Of a stretch of 64,000 nucleotides of DNA, positions 1-12,200 are shown in pieces. The notes under the pieces were generated by a model. It made no database searches and had not been told where the DNA came from. It saw only the letters and a list, made by a program, of their open reading frames with translations. The stretch is from contig OZ024883.1 in assembly GCA_964017185.1 (NCBI GenBank), positions 38,866,395 to 38,930,394 of the forward strand, read 5' to 3'. The position numbers were made by a program, and so were the translations under genes. Every line of letters begins with the position of its first letter. The stretch's first letter is position 1. Source of the DNA: Rugalucina vietnamica (lineage: Eukaryota > Mollusca > Bivalvia > Lucinida > Lucinidae).

Positions 1-155
1 GATCGATGATGGTCGATGATGATGATGATCGATCATCATCATCATGATCGACGATGATGATCGATCTTGATGATGATCAACCATGATGATGATCGATCAT
101 GATGATGATGATCGATCGTCATTGTGATGATCGTTGTTGATGATGATCGAACATA

Positions 156-200
<45 letters not shown>

Positions 201-210
201 TTCGATCATA

Positions 211-272
<62 letters not shown>

Positions 273-306
273 AATGGTGATGATTATTGATCATGGTCAT
301 GATGAT

Positions 307-400
<94 letters not shown>

Positions 401-410
401 GAATGAGATA
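1..410. repeat. GAT and GATA microsatellites
   Basis: Imperfect (GAT)n with ATC interruptions fills positions 1-300, followed by an almost pure (GATA)n run from about 308 to 400. The apparent poly-His/poly-Ser reading frames through it are products of the triplet repeat. Confidence 0.97.
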
Positions 411-504
411 GGAAGATAGAATCAGCAGTATGTCCGGTAGTCCTGGCATGTATACAATATCTCTCTTAACGGTATCAATGTAATTCTTCTTCTCGCAAAA
501 TCGT

Positions 505-806
505 CCACATCATATAATGTAGTTGTCACATCATAAAATGAAGTTTGCGCATTTAATGAAGTTATCGAACCATATAATCAACTTGATGCATACTGTATAA
601 AGACAATAGCCCATAATATAATGAGAAACTTACATAGTATAATGAGGTTGTATCATTTAATCATCATATAATGTAAGTCTAACATAATATAAAGATTTTT
701 ACTCATCATATAATGAAACGTTTCATAATATAAAGAACCTGGTCCAACGTTTAAATGGACTTTTCTCACTATATAATGCACATTATACAACATATAATCA
801 AATGTG
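505..806. repeat. Degenerate repeated motif CATATAATG
   Basis: The nonamer CATATAATG or close variants (CATAAAATG, CATTTAATG, CATATAATC, CATAATATAAAG) occurs about a dozen times in 300 bp at irregular 15-35 bp spacing. Spacer sequences differ, so this is not a simple tandem satellite. Function unknown. Confidence 0.6.
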
Positions 807-1094
807 AGCAGTTTAAATTACGATGATGAATCAAATGTTTTTATTCTTTACCATCAGACAGCTTTGGCGTTCCATACTCGTGCCAGCGTAGCTATTATGA
901 CCACTCGTGAAAAAAGACATTGTCCGAACAATGTTCACACCAGAATATCTGTTATGACCACTTCAAGTACTGTATGCAAACAAATCAAATATAGGCGCTT
1001 CATCACAATTTTTGCTAATTGATCCCATCTGCATTGGCTGTTCTTAGACACGTATATTGTCTCCGGGGACCTCTCACGAAGACAGTTATAAATA
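807..1094. other. Non-coding stretch, nothing recognised
   Basis: Only a short open frame (804-1022) without motifs or flanking splice signals. I see no gene. Confidence 0.5.
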
Positions 1095-1812
1095 GAATGT
1101 GATGTTAATCTAATAGGTACACAGAGGGAATCAAAATAAGTTTAGAAAAAGAAAATTGATTATCATATAAAAACATTTTCAAATATATCGTTTATCAACA
1201 TAAGGTAAGGATAAAATACACATTTACACATTTTTCAAGTGCCTCGTTCGCATTGCTCACATCCTAATTAACGAAAATTTGAACGACTGTACCTATCACT
1301 GGGTACAGAACCTCTAACACTTTGAGGCTTTTACTTCGTACAATACCTCTCATTCACTGAGACAGTAGTTCCTTTTACTGAATTTCGAACGTACAGTCCT
1401 TTATTGTTAGAAATTTCGGAATCGATGAAGCGGATCAGCATGCGCTTTCTTATATTGAAAGATCCGAAGTATTTCTTTCTTTTGGGCGTATTTTATTTTC
1501 TCAAAATTGTTTGATTTTAAAACTAGATGAGAACATGCAGCGACTTTTAATAGTTTTACAACTGTCGTCCAAAACGAATGCCTCCCGTATGCCCCCACGA
1601 ACACCTTTTGCGGTTTGTCGACCATAAGATGAAACAAAAACATGTACCGAAGTGATCAACTGAAAACTATGTCACAAAAACAAAGCTTATAACACAAAAA
1701 CATGCAAAATACTTACCACTGTCTCACATATTTTGCCCCAAAAATGTGTTCAATCACTGGTACAGTGTCTTTCACTGATTCTACGGTGTACAGTGAATCT
1801 ATAGGGTGGATA
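1095..1812 (+). repeat. Single copy of the 0.6-kb arm repeat also found at 29.2 and 32.0 kb
   Basis: Positions 1165-1812 match 32014-32596 in the same orientation and 29222-29740 in the opposite one, down to the terminal stretch CTATAGGGTGGATAT. The preceding 1095-1160 matches 30385-30440. Inside are short inverted motifs such as CTGTACC-N7-GGGTACAG and repeated GTACAGT/TCACTG words. At 29-32 kb the same sequence forms the inverted ends of a larger element, so this is probably a solo or truncated relative. Confidence 0.65.
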
Positions 1813-3031
1813 TATCCGCTTCCGATGCTGTATTTGTCACCGGATTAATCATCGCAATATGATCCTTTTTGGGAATATTTTTGTACCGATTAAAATGAAG
1901 AAAAATGCGCGATTTTGGGTATTGTGAATAAAGATTGTGTAATTTTTATCCAAATTGGGATAAGTCACCTTTTACATTTAGATTTTCTGCTTAATTATAA
2001 ATTGGGAATGTTTCAGGTTAATTGAGATTTTTTTCAGTCAATTGGGAATAAAGCTTGTTTCAGAAACAGAGCTTTTGCATAAAAAAGCCCTGTTGAATAA
2101 TGAAATATTTTAATGTTTGATAAGATGTAAACTTGTATGCATTGCTGTGTTAGTTTGTCTGGTACCATTCTTTGAAACTTTCCAAAGCCACAAATCTTTT
2201 TAATAGTTGCCCGCTTTGGACTTTTACAGCGAGCCATGATCACCCTGTCCAACGTTGACGATGGTGAAACGGTCCCTACACCGGTTAAACGGTAGTTTCT
2301 CTACTGCGAACGACGGAATTTCTTGTTTTCTTCAATGTTATATAAATGTTTGCGATGAAGTAAAACGCGCATCTGGTAGAAAATGAACTTGACGTTTCAT
2401 TTCTGCTTGAATGAAAAGCTGTTTTTGTATAATTTCTCCGTACATTCGATCCGAAGTTGGTAAACAAGGTTCGGCCAAGGTCTATTCGGCCGATTTCTAC
2501 AATAACGGTCCGTATTTTCCAAAATACGCACAAAATGTAAGCAATTGAGCCTGTCATTCAATAAATGTTCAATATCTGCATTGACTGCACATGTCTATTA
2601 GTCAACAGAGTAAACGCTATAGGAGAAAACTCGAACTTCTCATCTCAACTTCGGGCAGAATTTCATTGTGCGTCACCCATTCAGTACCACGTGTTTCTAT
2701 CCAAGTACTAGTATAATCTGTGTCGCTACAACTATAAAGGCAGTGCCTTAGTTTCATATTAATTAGCCTATAATCGCACTGGTTAATGGAAACGCGCATG
2801 CTTCGTGACAAACATCGAGACGTCTTGAAAAAAAAACGTATCATTTTATATAACAAAGTGGCTGATGTATAACGGGCGAATAAGATACCTCTGATTTTCA
2901 TACAAGTACTTCATTGTAAAAGCGTTGAAAGACAAATTCGTGAATACTGTAGTGTCATAACTTGTGATCTTTTTTTTTCTTTATGTTTGCTTAGATCCAC
3001 CTTTAAGAACGTTTCGATCGTGGTTTTAAGA
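1813..3031. other. Non-coding stretch, nothing recognised
   Basis: Several minus-strand open frames of 70-94 codons lack conserved motifs and splice context. No gene or repeat family recognised up to the tandem array that starts near 3032. Confidence 0.5.
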
Positions 3032-4327
3032 GTAAATAAAATATAATTGTTAGATCCTTTGAAAGCAGTAAAAACATTTAAAGAGAGGTGGACCATATTG
3101 TACAATTTCGGGTAATGAACCTTCATCAGTGACCCTTAACAAAACTGGCAGCGAAAGCCAGACATTCATGAGTGCTGCAGTTTCCAGAGTTTTCCCCAGT
3201 ATAGTCTAAATCAAAGACTAATATTCCAAAATGGGCCAAATATTCAAAAATTTGTTAAGATGATGCTTCTTAACGTACACTATATTTGAAATACTCCAAA
3301 TATCTTCACTGATCTCAAAGGATCAAAAGAAAAATATAATCTGCACTATGGATGATGTACGGGGAGACTTTTTAGGGCCGCCACACGGCACAACACCAGC
3401 TGCAGTAATAACAAATAAAATATAATTGTTAGATCCTTTGAAAGCAGTAAAAACATTTAAAGAGAGGTGGACCATATTGTACAATTTCGGGTAATGAACC
3501 TTCATCAGTGACCCTTTACAAAACTGGCAGCGAAAGCCAGACATTCATGAGTGCTGCAGTTTCCAGAGTTTTCCCCAGTATAGTCTAAATCAAAGACTAA
3601 TGTTCCAAAATGGGCCAAATATTCAAAAATTTGTTAAGATGATGCTTCTTAACGTACACTATATTTGAAATACTCCAAATATCTTGACTGATCTCAAAGG
3701 ATCAAAAGAAAAATATAATCTGCACTATGGATGATGTACGGGGAGACTTTTTAGGGCCGCCACACGGCACAACACCAGCTGCAGTAATTACAAATAAAAT
3801 ATAATTGTTAGATCCTTTGGAAGCAGTAAAAACATTCAAAGAGAGGTGGACCATATTGTACAATTTCGGGTAATAAACCTTCATCAGTGACCCTTTACAA
3901 AACTGGCAGCGAAAGCCAGACATTCATGAGTGCTGCAGTTTCCAGAGTTTTCCCCAGTATAGTCTAAATCAAAGACTAATGTTCCAAAATGGGCCAAATA
4001 TTCAAAAATTTGTTAAGATGATGCTTCTTAACGTACACTATATTTGAAATACTCCAAATATCTTCACTGATCTCAAAGGATCAAAAGAAAAATATAATCT
4101 GCACTATGGATGATGTACGGGGAGACTTTTTAGGGCCGCCACACGGCACAACACCAGCTGCAGTAATTACAAATAAAATATAATTGTTAGATCCTTTGGA
4201 AGCAGTAAAAACATTCAAAGAGAGGTGGACCATATTGTACAATTTCGGGTAATGAACCTTCATCAGTGACCCTTTACAAAACTGGCAGCGAAAGCCAGAC
4301 ATTCATGAGTGCTGTAGTTTCCAGAGT
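3032..4327. repeat. Tandem array of a 379-bp dispersed repeat, about 3.4 units
   Basis: The unit contains TTAGATCCTTTG, a conserved AACCTTCATCAGTGACCCTT block and GATGATGTACGGGGAGAC. It recurs with an exact 379-bp period (for example at 3323, 3702 and 4081) and units differ at only a few bases. Single diverged monomers lie at 38840-39240 (inverted), 57960-58310 and 18905-19150, with a fragment near 15205. The identical small frames in each unit are repeat artefacts. Confidence 0.9.
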
Positions 4328-5090
4328 CTAAAATTATATGCAGCTTTGTATATATCCCCTTTATCAAAAAGCAAAAAATATGGATTTAAGCTTTATTGCC
4401 ATTTTAAGTATTTTCGGGAAACATACTCAGTGTTTGCTATAATAAACTTTGCTTCATGTATATTCACATTTAAGATAATGTTTGACAAATAATCTATCAA
4501 ATGCGGCATAGTATAATATTTTCTTCTTTTGAAACATTTGTCAACATTAAGAAAGTTTCGATCTTGGTTTTAAGAGCTAAGTCTAAAATTACGAATATAC
4601 ATCTTTGAACATAACCCCTTCATCAAAAAGCAAAATTATGGATTTAAGCCGAGTTTATTGCCATTTTAAACATTGTCGGAAAACAAACTCCATGTAAAAC
4701 TTTGGTATAATAAACCTTTGTGTATACGTCATACATAATTTCGGAAACCACGCATTAATACATGTATATTCATATTAAAAATAATGTTTGACACATATCC
4801 TATCATATGCGACATAGTAAAATCACTATTTCGCGATATGTTCTTCCTTCGAAACATTTGTCAACATTAGAACACAAATTTACCGAACTTATGTTCAGTC
4901 CGAAATGATTTACGTGTGACGTCAACGTTGTGGACACAAATGATAACTTACACGTAGTTTGTTTCCCGACAGTGGTAAGAGGTTTGTAAATAATACTATA
5001 CAGTAAGTGTTTGATTACATACATGTATGTCAGCGTCATATGAACATTTGTAATTTTTGTATCCTTGAAAGATACATTTTTATCTTATTT
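4328..5090. other. Intergenic, upstream of the secreted orphan gene
   Basis: Contains a diverged internal duplication (4320-4560 resembles 4580-4800: AAATTAT, CAAAAAGCAAAA, GGATTTAAGC words). It may hold 5-prime exons or a promoter for the gene at 5102, but no clear promoter element is visible. Confidence 0.4.
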
Positions 5091-5101
5091 TACTAGTAAC
5101 C

Positions 5102-5527
5102 ATGTCGATAAAGTATGGTGTATTGGGACTTATTATTCTGTTGACGCCGCTGTGCGGTCTAAGTGGAAACCACGTGAACGTACGCCGTGAACGCCGATTT
5201 TTTGGATCATTGTTGTGGGGAGAGCGTACGCGTGCCGCTTCACGCATGAGATATGCTAAGAACATACTTTTGGATGGCGCGACTCTCTCAAAATTTGGGA
5301 CCAATTTTTATAGTAAACATGGTGGCATATCGCAGGCCGAAAAAGACTTTAGTGCACTCCAGGTGAAAAACTTAAGCGAGGTCGAAGAATCATTTAAAGA
5401 GGGCGATGTGGGGAATTGCGTTGTCACATTTTATCGCAGAAACGAGGACTCTTATGCTTCCATAACCATGAGGGAAAACAAATTTGATTCAAATGCAATA
5501 ACAGTTGTTTACAAGGACACTGTGTGA
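5102..5527 (+). CDS. Small secreted orphan protein, 141 aa
   Basis: The product is not recognised. It starts with a hydrophobic segment (about residues 5-20, GVLGLIILLTPLCGLSG) that reads as a signal peptide. A basic stretch with RRERR follows at about 29-33, a possible pro-peptide cleavage site. The rest is a hydrophilic, mixed alpha/beta-looking region with one cysteine (about 108). A pyrimidine-rich tract ending in TAG lies five bases before the ATG, so the start codon may sit at the beginning of a second exon after a 5-prime UTR intron. Two polyadenylation hexamers follow 70-90 bases after the stop. Clean ends, signal peptide and poly(A) signals favour a real gene. A single coding exon, host-defence or matrix role, or a retrocopy are all possible. 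Confidence 0.65.
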   Translation: MSIKYGVLGLIILLTPLCGLSGNHVNVRRERRFFGSLLWGERTRAASRMRYAKNILLDGATLSKFGTNFYSKHGGISQAEKDFSALQVKNLSEVEESFKEGDVGNCVVTFYRRNEDSYASITMRENKFDSNAITVVYKDTV

Positions 5528-5600
5528 AAATGACCTGGGTATTCAGGAAATGTTGATAACATACAACTGAAAAAAAAAACCAACAAATATTTTACATTTA

Positions 5601-5619
5601 AATAAATATGTATAATAAA
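5601..5619 (+). promoter_or_regulatory. Polyadenylation signals for the 5102-5527 gene
   Basis: Two AATAAA hexamers, at 5601-5606 and 5614-5619, follow the stop codon at 5527 in the sense orientation. Confidence 0.6.
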
Positions 5620-5902
5620 TGTCATTATTCCATAAATACCCGTGTCACACGATATCAACAGGAGTATATTCACGAGGAAGAATGACGTTTATTAATCTGG
5701 GAATTCGCATACGTGCGCGTTGTTAATACACAGCTGTTTCTTATGTTCGTTAACGGGAGCCAAGCGAAACACGTGCCAATAATGAGTAACTGAAGTATGC
5801 CCGGAGTATGAGGAGGCTTTTAAATAAAGTGTGTCATTTTTCAATTCTTTCGTTTCCGCAGAATTAATGGCATAATAGCTATCAAACGTGACTTTGTTGT
5901 TC

Positions 5903-5936
5903 CATTACAAAAACTTGCCCATGCAATAAACAGATT
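5903..5936 (+). repeat. Fragment of the CATTACGAAAAC hairpin MITE
   Basis: Only the terminal arm is present (CATTACAAAAACTTGCCCATG and CAATAAACAG). It breaks off at about 5936 into a segment ending in CTAAATCCGCCACTG (6087-6101). Confidence 0.7.
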
Positions 5937-6479
5937 TCTAGCAGTGGGGTTCAAATCCACCAAAAAGGGGTTCGTTTGTAACTTTTTACCTGATTTTTCA
6001 TAAATTTCCCCATGAAATTGAAATAGAAATATTATAGTCCCAGAGGAGGGGGGTGGGGTGTTCAAGCGAAGCACCCGAACCTCCTCTAAATCCGCCACTG
6101 AAGCAGCTTCAAATGTGATATATGTTTTGTGATACTCAGTGGTTCAGGTTAAAAAAACAAAAAAAAAAAAAAAAAAAACAACATACGATACAGCTTTTAA
6201 AATGGTCACTTGTGTGCTTGAAAAGCTAAATCTGCATAGCCGTCGAGGTGTTCTTTATTCAATATAAAACAGTGCAACCATGACCTTGCAAATGTTTGGA
6301 AGGAAATGATACGAACATGTCATTTTATTCTCATATTTATTTCTAAATTTCAAAACAAGTCAGACAAACCGTTAAAATCAAATTAAAGTATTTGTGCTTA
6401 CAGAAAATGTTAACAAATGTCTGAGAGTGTCATGAATTGTAACTTTGTATCATGTTGGTTGCGTTGGTTAGCCAGTAAG

Positions 6480-6755
6480 ATCAGTAAAACATGTCCATGA
6501 AAAATATACCCCTTTGAACCCTTCTTTCATATAGCAAAACTGGGGTATGCAGGGGTACATGTATACTTATTTTCTTATTTTTGCTCAAAAACATAGATTG
6601 TGGGTACTCTTTAGAACCGCCTCGGTTCTAAAGAGTACCCACAATCTATGTTTTTGAGCAAAAATAAGAAAAATATCAAAAATTTTCTACTGAAATTTTT
6701 CATTTTTTACAACATTAAAAATCACTGTATATTGCATGGACAAGTTTTCGTAATG
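6480..6755 (-). mobile_element. Hairpin MITE (CATTACGAAAAC family), full copy
   Basis: Ends are inverted (TCAGTAAAACATGTCCATG at left, TGGACAAGTTTTCGTAATG at right). The centre (about 6570-6670) is a near-perfect palindrome: TTGCTCAAAAACATAGATTG, a GGGTACTC/GAGTACCC pair, and tip GAACCGCCTCGGTTC. The two outer arms differ: the left one carries CCCCTTTGAACCC and AGCAAAACTGGGGTATGC; the right one carries TTTCTACTGAAA and ACTGTATATTGCATGG. Other copies show the same arm pair in either orientation. No transposase, so non-autonomous. Confidence 0.85.
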
Positions 6756-6928
6756 AAGAAGAGTCAATATTATGGTTCTATCAATAACTCCCAATGCCAT
6801 ACACAGCTACATACATGTATGTAGGAAGTTGCAAAACTCATTAATATTTTAATTTAAAGATGACAGATCTACATTTTACCTGAATGCAAGTTTGTTTTTT
6901 ATTTCCTCCTCGGGCATGGGAGATTACT

Positions 6929-7107
6929 CTATTGTCTATCGTTAGGATCGTTAGGGCATAGTTTGATATTCCTCACTGCATTCTGTAGGGCTGTTCTAAA
7001 CGCAACTGGTCCCGGGAAATCAAAGAAGCAGTTAGGACTGGCGATTTGTTCCAATAGCTCACTGCCGGCCACAGTGTAATCTCCAATGGCAAGAACACAG
7101 AGTTTTG
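6929..7107 (-). CDS. vWA gene A, last exon
   Basis: 179 bp after acceptor TTTATAG, ending at TAG (6929-6931). Encodes LCVLAIGDYTVAGSELLEQI and the tail FRTALQNAVRNIKLCPNDP. TTTATT on the plus strand at about 6897 offers an AATAAA on the sense strand just past the stop. Confidence 0.85.
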
Positions 7108-8401
7108 CTATAAAATTGCAAAATTTAATTTAAATTATATAATTGTAGAATAATGAAGAAACAATATCTTACTTAATTGCCTTATGCACGAAGAATCTTA
7201 TCTTTATTACACAAATAACATCAGCACCCTTTAGTAAGTCAAACAAACATTTTAAAACGATGGTGTTAAGCCCGTAGGTCACTACTTACATGTACGTTTT
7301 CCTTCCCCGGAGGGGGTACTCACATATTAAAGCAGTACGGGTATGTGCTGCGGTAAAGCCCCCCCCCCCACTTTTTGAGTTTTTTTTTTAGCTCTGAATG
7401 CACCTACTTTTTCAGTTTTATTAGCTCTTAAAGCACCCGCTTTTTCTGAATGCACCCATTTTTCCCAGTTCGACAACTTTTACCGTTCTTTCAGCTCTGA
7501 ATGCAACCACTTTTTCAGTTTGATTCGTTTTTAACATAGGGCGGCACATACATACCCATTTTATATTTGAGTACCCCTCACCCGGGTTTCCTTCCAATAA
7601 CATAGATATTCGACGAAATATCGTGTTCAAATAGTTCCTGAGACCTCTCTGATAATTCGCTAAATGATTCAATACAATTCATGGACATCAGAAAAACGAG
7701 CTACCGTATTCGTTCTAATTAGCGAACAGTGCGTCGAACTTTTCAAAATGTCTAAAAGTTAGAGTAACGAAATATCGTTCTAATTAGCACAAACTACGAA
7801 AAACACACACCAAAATGCTGAAATTACCATGTCAAATCTATCAATGATGATGCCATTTAAGTGTTCAAATTGTTGCAAAATAGTTTTTGATCATTTACGG
7901 TTAAGTAATAGGGCGTCTTATGTGGTATTAATGCATAGAATTGATGTAAAATACCAACATGCTTTTTCGAACAGTGTGCGCTAATGCATGCGTTTTGCGG
8001 AAACGACCAGGGTGTGCGCTAATTGGAGCATGTGCGGTAATTAGAACGAATACGGTATATACAATTACCTTTGTAGTTTGTCTTGAGAATGGTGGCTTCT
8101 TCTACTGGATCAATTTCACCAGCATTTTGATGTCCGCTGCTGTACAACCAGACTACCTTATTGTTTTCCGGACTCACATCCTCGTTAGAGTGGTTTTTGA
8201 ACTCAAATTTCGCCATACTCAGTGCTTCACCGATAGCAACTTCTTGGTCTACAAGGACAAACAAACTAAGTAATCATCGAATACTGGGGCTTATGAGGTT
8301 AATATATATAACAGATTCACTAGTCGAGGTCCGAATGTGAGACTTAGATTAGAATATGAGTATGGAGACTGATATAATTATCTAAGTTGTAGTATTAGAA
8401 A

Positions 8402-8473
<72 letters not shown>

Positions 8474-8630
8474 AAGTAGTAGTAGATGAAAGAATTATCA
8501 CTAGCAGTAGAAGTGGTAGTAGTAATTCATGTAGCAGCAGCAATAGTAGTAGTAGAAAAAGTAGAAGCAATAAGATGAGTAAATGTTCTAGTTGTAGTAG
8601 TAGTAGAAGAAGAAGCAACAGCAGCAGTTT

Positions 8631-8664
<34 letters not shown>

Positions 8665-8732
8665 GAGGAGGAGGAGGAGGAGGAGGAGTAGCAGAAACAG
8701 CAGTATTATTATCAGCAGCAGCAGCAGTAGTG

Positions 8733-8766
<34 letters not shown>

Positions 8767-8903
8767 CAGTAGTAGTAGCAAGAGCAACAGCAGCAGAAGT
8801 AGTAGTAGCAGAAGCAGCAGTAGTAGTAGCAACCTTTGAAGTTGTTGTCGTGGTAGTAAGAGTAGCAGCAGCATCAGTGCTATCAGCTGCAGCAGCAGCA
8901 GAT

Positions 8904-8948
<45 letters not shown>

Positions 8949-9183
8949 AGTAGCAGCAGAAGCAATAGTAGTTGTAGTATAGTCAGGGATGGAGTGAGTA
9001 GTGTGGAGCAGTAGTAGTAATATTGGTAATAGTAGTAGAAGAAGCTGTTGTCGGGACGGCGCATCGCTTTTCTTATTTATATGCTGACTGTTCTTGCTGA
9101 GTGGTAGTACTAGAAGTAATAGTACTTTTTCTTTGACTACTGCTACTACTACTACCACTTCTACTACTACTTACATTGTAGTT

Positions 9184-9216
<33 letters not shown>

Positions 9217-12200
9217 AACATCAAATTCATTAAATTACCATCAATATACTGTACGTTATTGTCTATTTGCCACAGAACAGCAGACAAACTGTTATATTGG
9301 CCCAAGTGGAAACGAACGCTTGTGAGATGTGGCCTTGAGAACCTTATCAAAGCCACTCTAGACTGGTCTGCTGCGATAGGTCTCAGTGCATCGATGGTTA
9401 TGGTAGTATCCTGAAAATAGAGTAACCGTTCTAGTAACTAAATTTGTGTATTCTAAATGTTACAATACGCATGTTGTTCTTCAAACAAGAGGACCAAAGG
9501 TCCTGTAAACGCTCACCTCAGAACTGGGATATGCAACCTAAGCTGACCTTGCCGTAAAATAGGTCAAGGCCATCCCACGGTCATAATTTATTCAAACTTT
9601 GTAGAGCTGTATTCATTAATGCTTCAGACCAAGTTTCAAAATAATAGGTCTTCCGGTTCTGAAGAAGAAGATTTGTAATGGTTTTTACTATTTATAGCCA
9701 TGGCGGCCATCTTGGTTATGTGATCTGGATCATTTATAGTAACTTTCACTCCCCTTTCCTAATGATGCTCCACTTAATGTTTGGCTTTGATTGGCCAAAC
9801 AGTTTCAGAGAAGATGTTTGAATATTATGGTCATATACATGTATATAGCCCGGGACAGGAGCAGACAACCCCCCCCCCCACCCTGAGGATGATATTTTCA
9901 TAACCATAAATCTTCTGTCCATTTGCATACTCCCAGCAAGTTTTCCCCCACTTAATAACATTCTACTTATTTTCCCCATTCAAATAGGCAACTTGTGTTG
10001 ACCTTGGTGTAAAATAGATCAGGGTCATCCCAAAGTCATGATTTATATAAACTTTGTAGAGCTCCATTGCCTGATGCCCAAAAATCATAGGCCTTCTGGT
10101 TCTGGAGAAAAAGATTTTTAACGGTTTTTGCTATTTATAGCCATGGCGGCCATCTTGGTCATGTGACCTTTATCATTTATATAAACTTTCATTCTCCCTT
10201 CCTAAGAATGTTCCACATGAAGTTTGGCTTTGATTGTTTAAACAATTTCAAGGAAGAGGATCTTCGAATATTATGGTGATATACATGTACAAGTATATTG
10301 CCCCGGGGTGGGAGCAGACTTGTCCCCTGAGATCCACTCTTTTTTCAGAATCATAAATCTTCAGTCCATTTTGCCCATTTCCATAAAGTTTTCCCTCTAA
10401 ATGACATTTTGACAATTTTCCCCATTCAAATGCATGGGCGAACAATGTTGACCTTACCTTAAAATAGGTCAAGGCCATTCCTGGGTCGTGATTTATATAA
10501 ACTTTGTAAAGCTTTATTGCCTGATGCTTCATGCCAAGTTTCAAAATCGTAGGCCTTCTGGTTGTGGAGAAGAAGATTTTAAAGGATTTTGCTATTTTAT
10601 AGCCATAGCGGCCATCTTGGTCATGTGACCTTGACCATTTATATAAATTTTGGTTCTCCTATCCCAAGAATAATACATATAAAATATGGTTTTGATTGGT
10701 CAATCGGTTACCGAGAAAATTAAGGTTAACATTCAATTTGTAACTGACTTTTGGCCAAGGTCTAGAAATGACCTTTACCTTTAATACTCACATCACTTCA
10801 TTGACTCAACATTTTGTCTGTATCTACCAACTTTTAGGTCATTGGCTTCAAACCTTTCTGAAAAATTCGGCTCAAGTCTATTATAAGACTAAAATAGTTC
10901 GGTGTACTAATGTATTAATGCGCATAATTGATTTACTAATAATGTATTAATGCGCACGTCGGTTACTAATAATTTACATTGGGGCCGTACATTGTTATGT
11001 ATAAATATAAATACAGCATACATATGTATGAATATGGCATACATATGCAACAGTCCACATTATAAGCACAATCATACACTTACCACTGCGAACTATTTTA
11101 ACAATTCTGACATGACAGGTTGACAGGGTCGACAGGTCGACAGGGTTGACAGGTCGACAGGGTTGACAGGTTGACAGGTCGACATGGTTGACAGGTCGAT
11201 AGGGTTGACAGGTCGACAGGGTAGACAGGTTTACAGGTCGACAGGGTTGACAGGTCGACAGGTTGACAGGTCGACAGGGTTGACAGGTCGACAGGGTCGA
11301 CAGGTCGACAGGGTCGACATGGTTGACAGGGTTGACAGGTCGACAGGGTTGACAGGTCGACAGGGTTGACAGGGTCGACAGGTTGACAGGTCGACATGGT
11401 TGACAGGGTTGACAGGTCGACAGGGTTGATAGGTTGACAGGTCGACAGGGTTGACAGGTCGACAGGGTTGACAGGGTCGACAGGGTTGAAAGGTCGACAG
11501 GGTTGACAGATTGAGATTCCACAATATTGGGTAACATGTTTTCCCGCGACGTCATGAACGTTTGACGTCATCTTAAGTAACGAATTGTTGCGGCAACATG
11601 TAACATAATATTTATAGCTGTCGACCTGTCGACCCTGTCGACCTGTCAACCTTGTCGACCTGTCAACCCTGTCGACCTGTCGACCCTGTCGACCTGTCAA
11701 CCCTGTCGACCTGTCAACCGGGCCTGTCAACCCTGTTGACTTGTGAATTCTTGTCGACCTGCCAATACTATATTGTTGTTTTCTTAGAATAAAACGAATT
11801 AGACCCTGAAGGGAATATTTTATTCATACTGGACGTGAAACCAATTTACTCATTTTAATCTTACATCATTGGCTTGAAACCGATTTACTTATCAGTACAT
11901 GAAGTAAGCATCATCAAGGGATTATTTTAGTCTTATACTGGACTTGACCCAAAAATTCAATGTTTTCACTTTTTTTCCAATGAAAAACCTATGTAACCAA
12001 GATTGCCCTTGCCATAAATAGTTCAAGGTCAACCCAAGGTCATGATTTATACAAATTATGATGGACCAGAGTCCCCTTATGCTACATAACAAGTTTCATT
12101 GAAATTGGTCCACCGGTTCCAGAGAAGACGATTTTATGGCTTTTACCATATATTGGCACGGCGGACATCTTGGACAATTTATATAAACTTTCGATCCCCT

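Noticed and set aside
97..300. Poly-His/poly-Ser open frame
   Set aside because: Produced by the GAT microsatellite; no start context or homology.
3323..4302. Three near-identical 73-codon frames
   Set aside because: They recur with the 379-bp tandem period; the dispersed monomers do not keep the frame open.
5080..5304. Frame antisense to the secreted orphan gene
   Set aside because: Shadow of the sense gene, which has a signal peptide and poly(A) signals.
5941..6101. Possible hAT-type MITE (CAGTGG ... CCGCCACTG)
   Set aside because: Ends pair over only a few bases and no 8-bp target duplication is present.
8382..9158. Several Leu-, Thr-, Tyr- and Val-rich frames on both strands
   Set aside because: All are translations of the AGT/AGC trinucleotide repeat in intron 3 of vWA gene A.
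11105..11510. CRISPR-like regular array
   Set aside because: Units are contiguous with no unique spacers, and the sequence is clearly eukaryotic.
10995..11730. Ser-Thr-Leu / Cys-Gln-Pro repeat proteins up to 210 codons
   Set aside because: Open in many frames on both strands because the minisatellite units lack stops; no conserved architecture.
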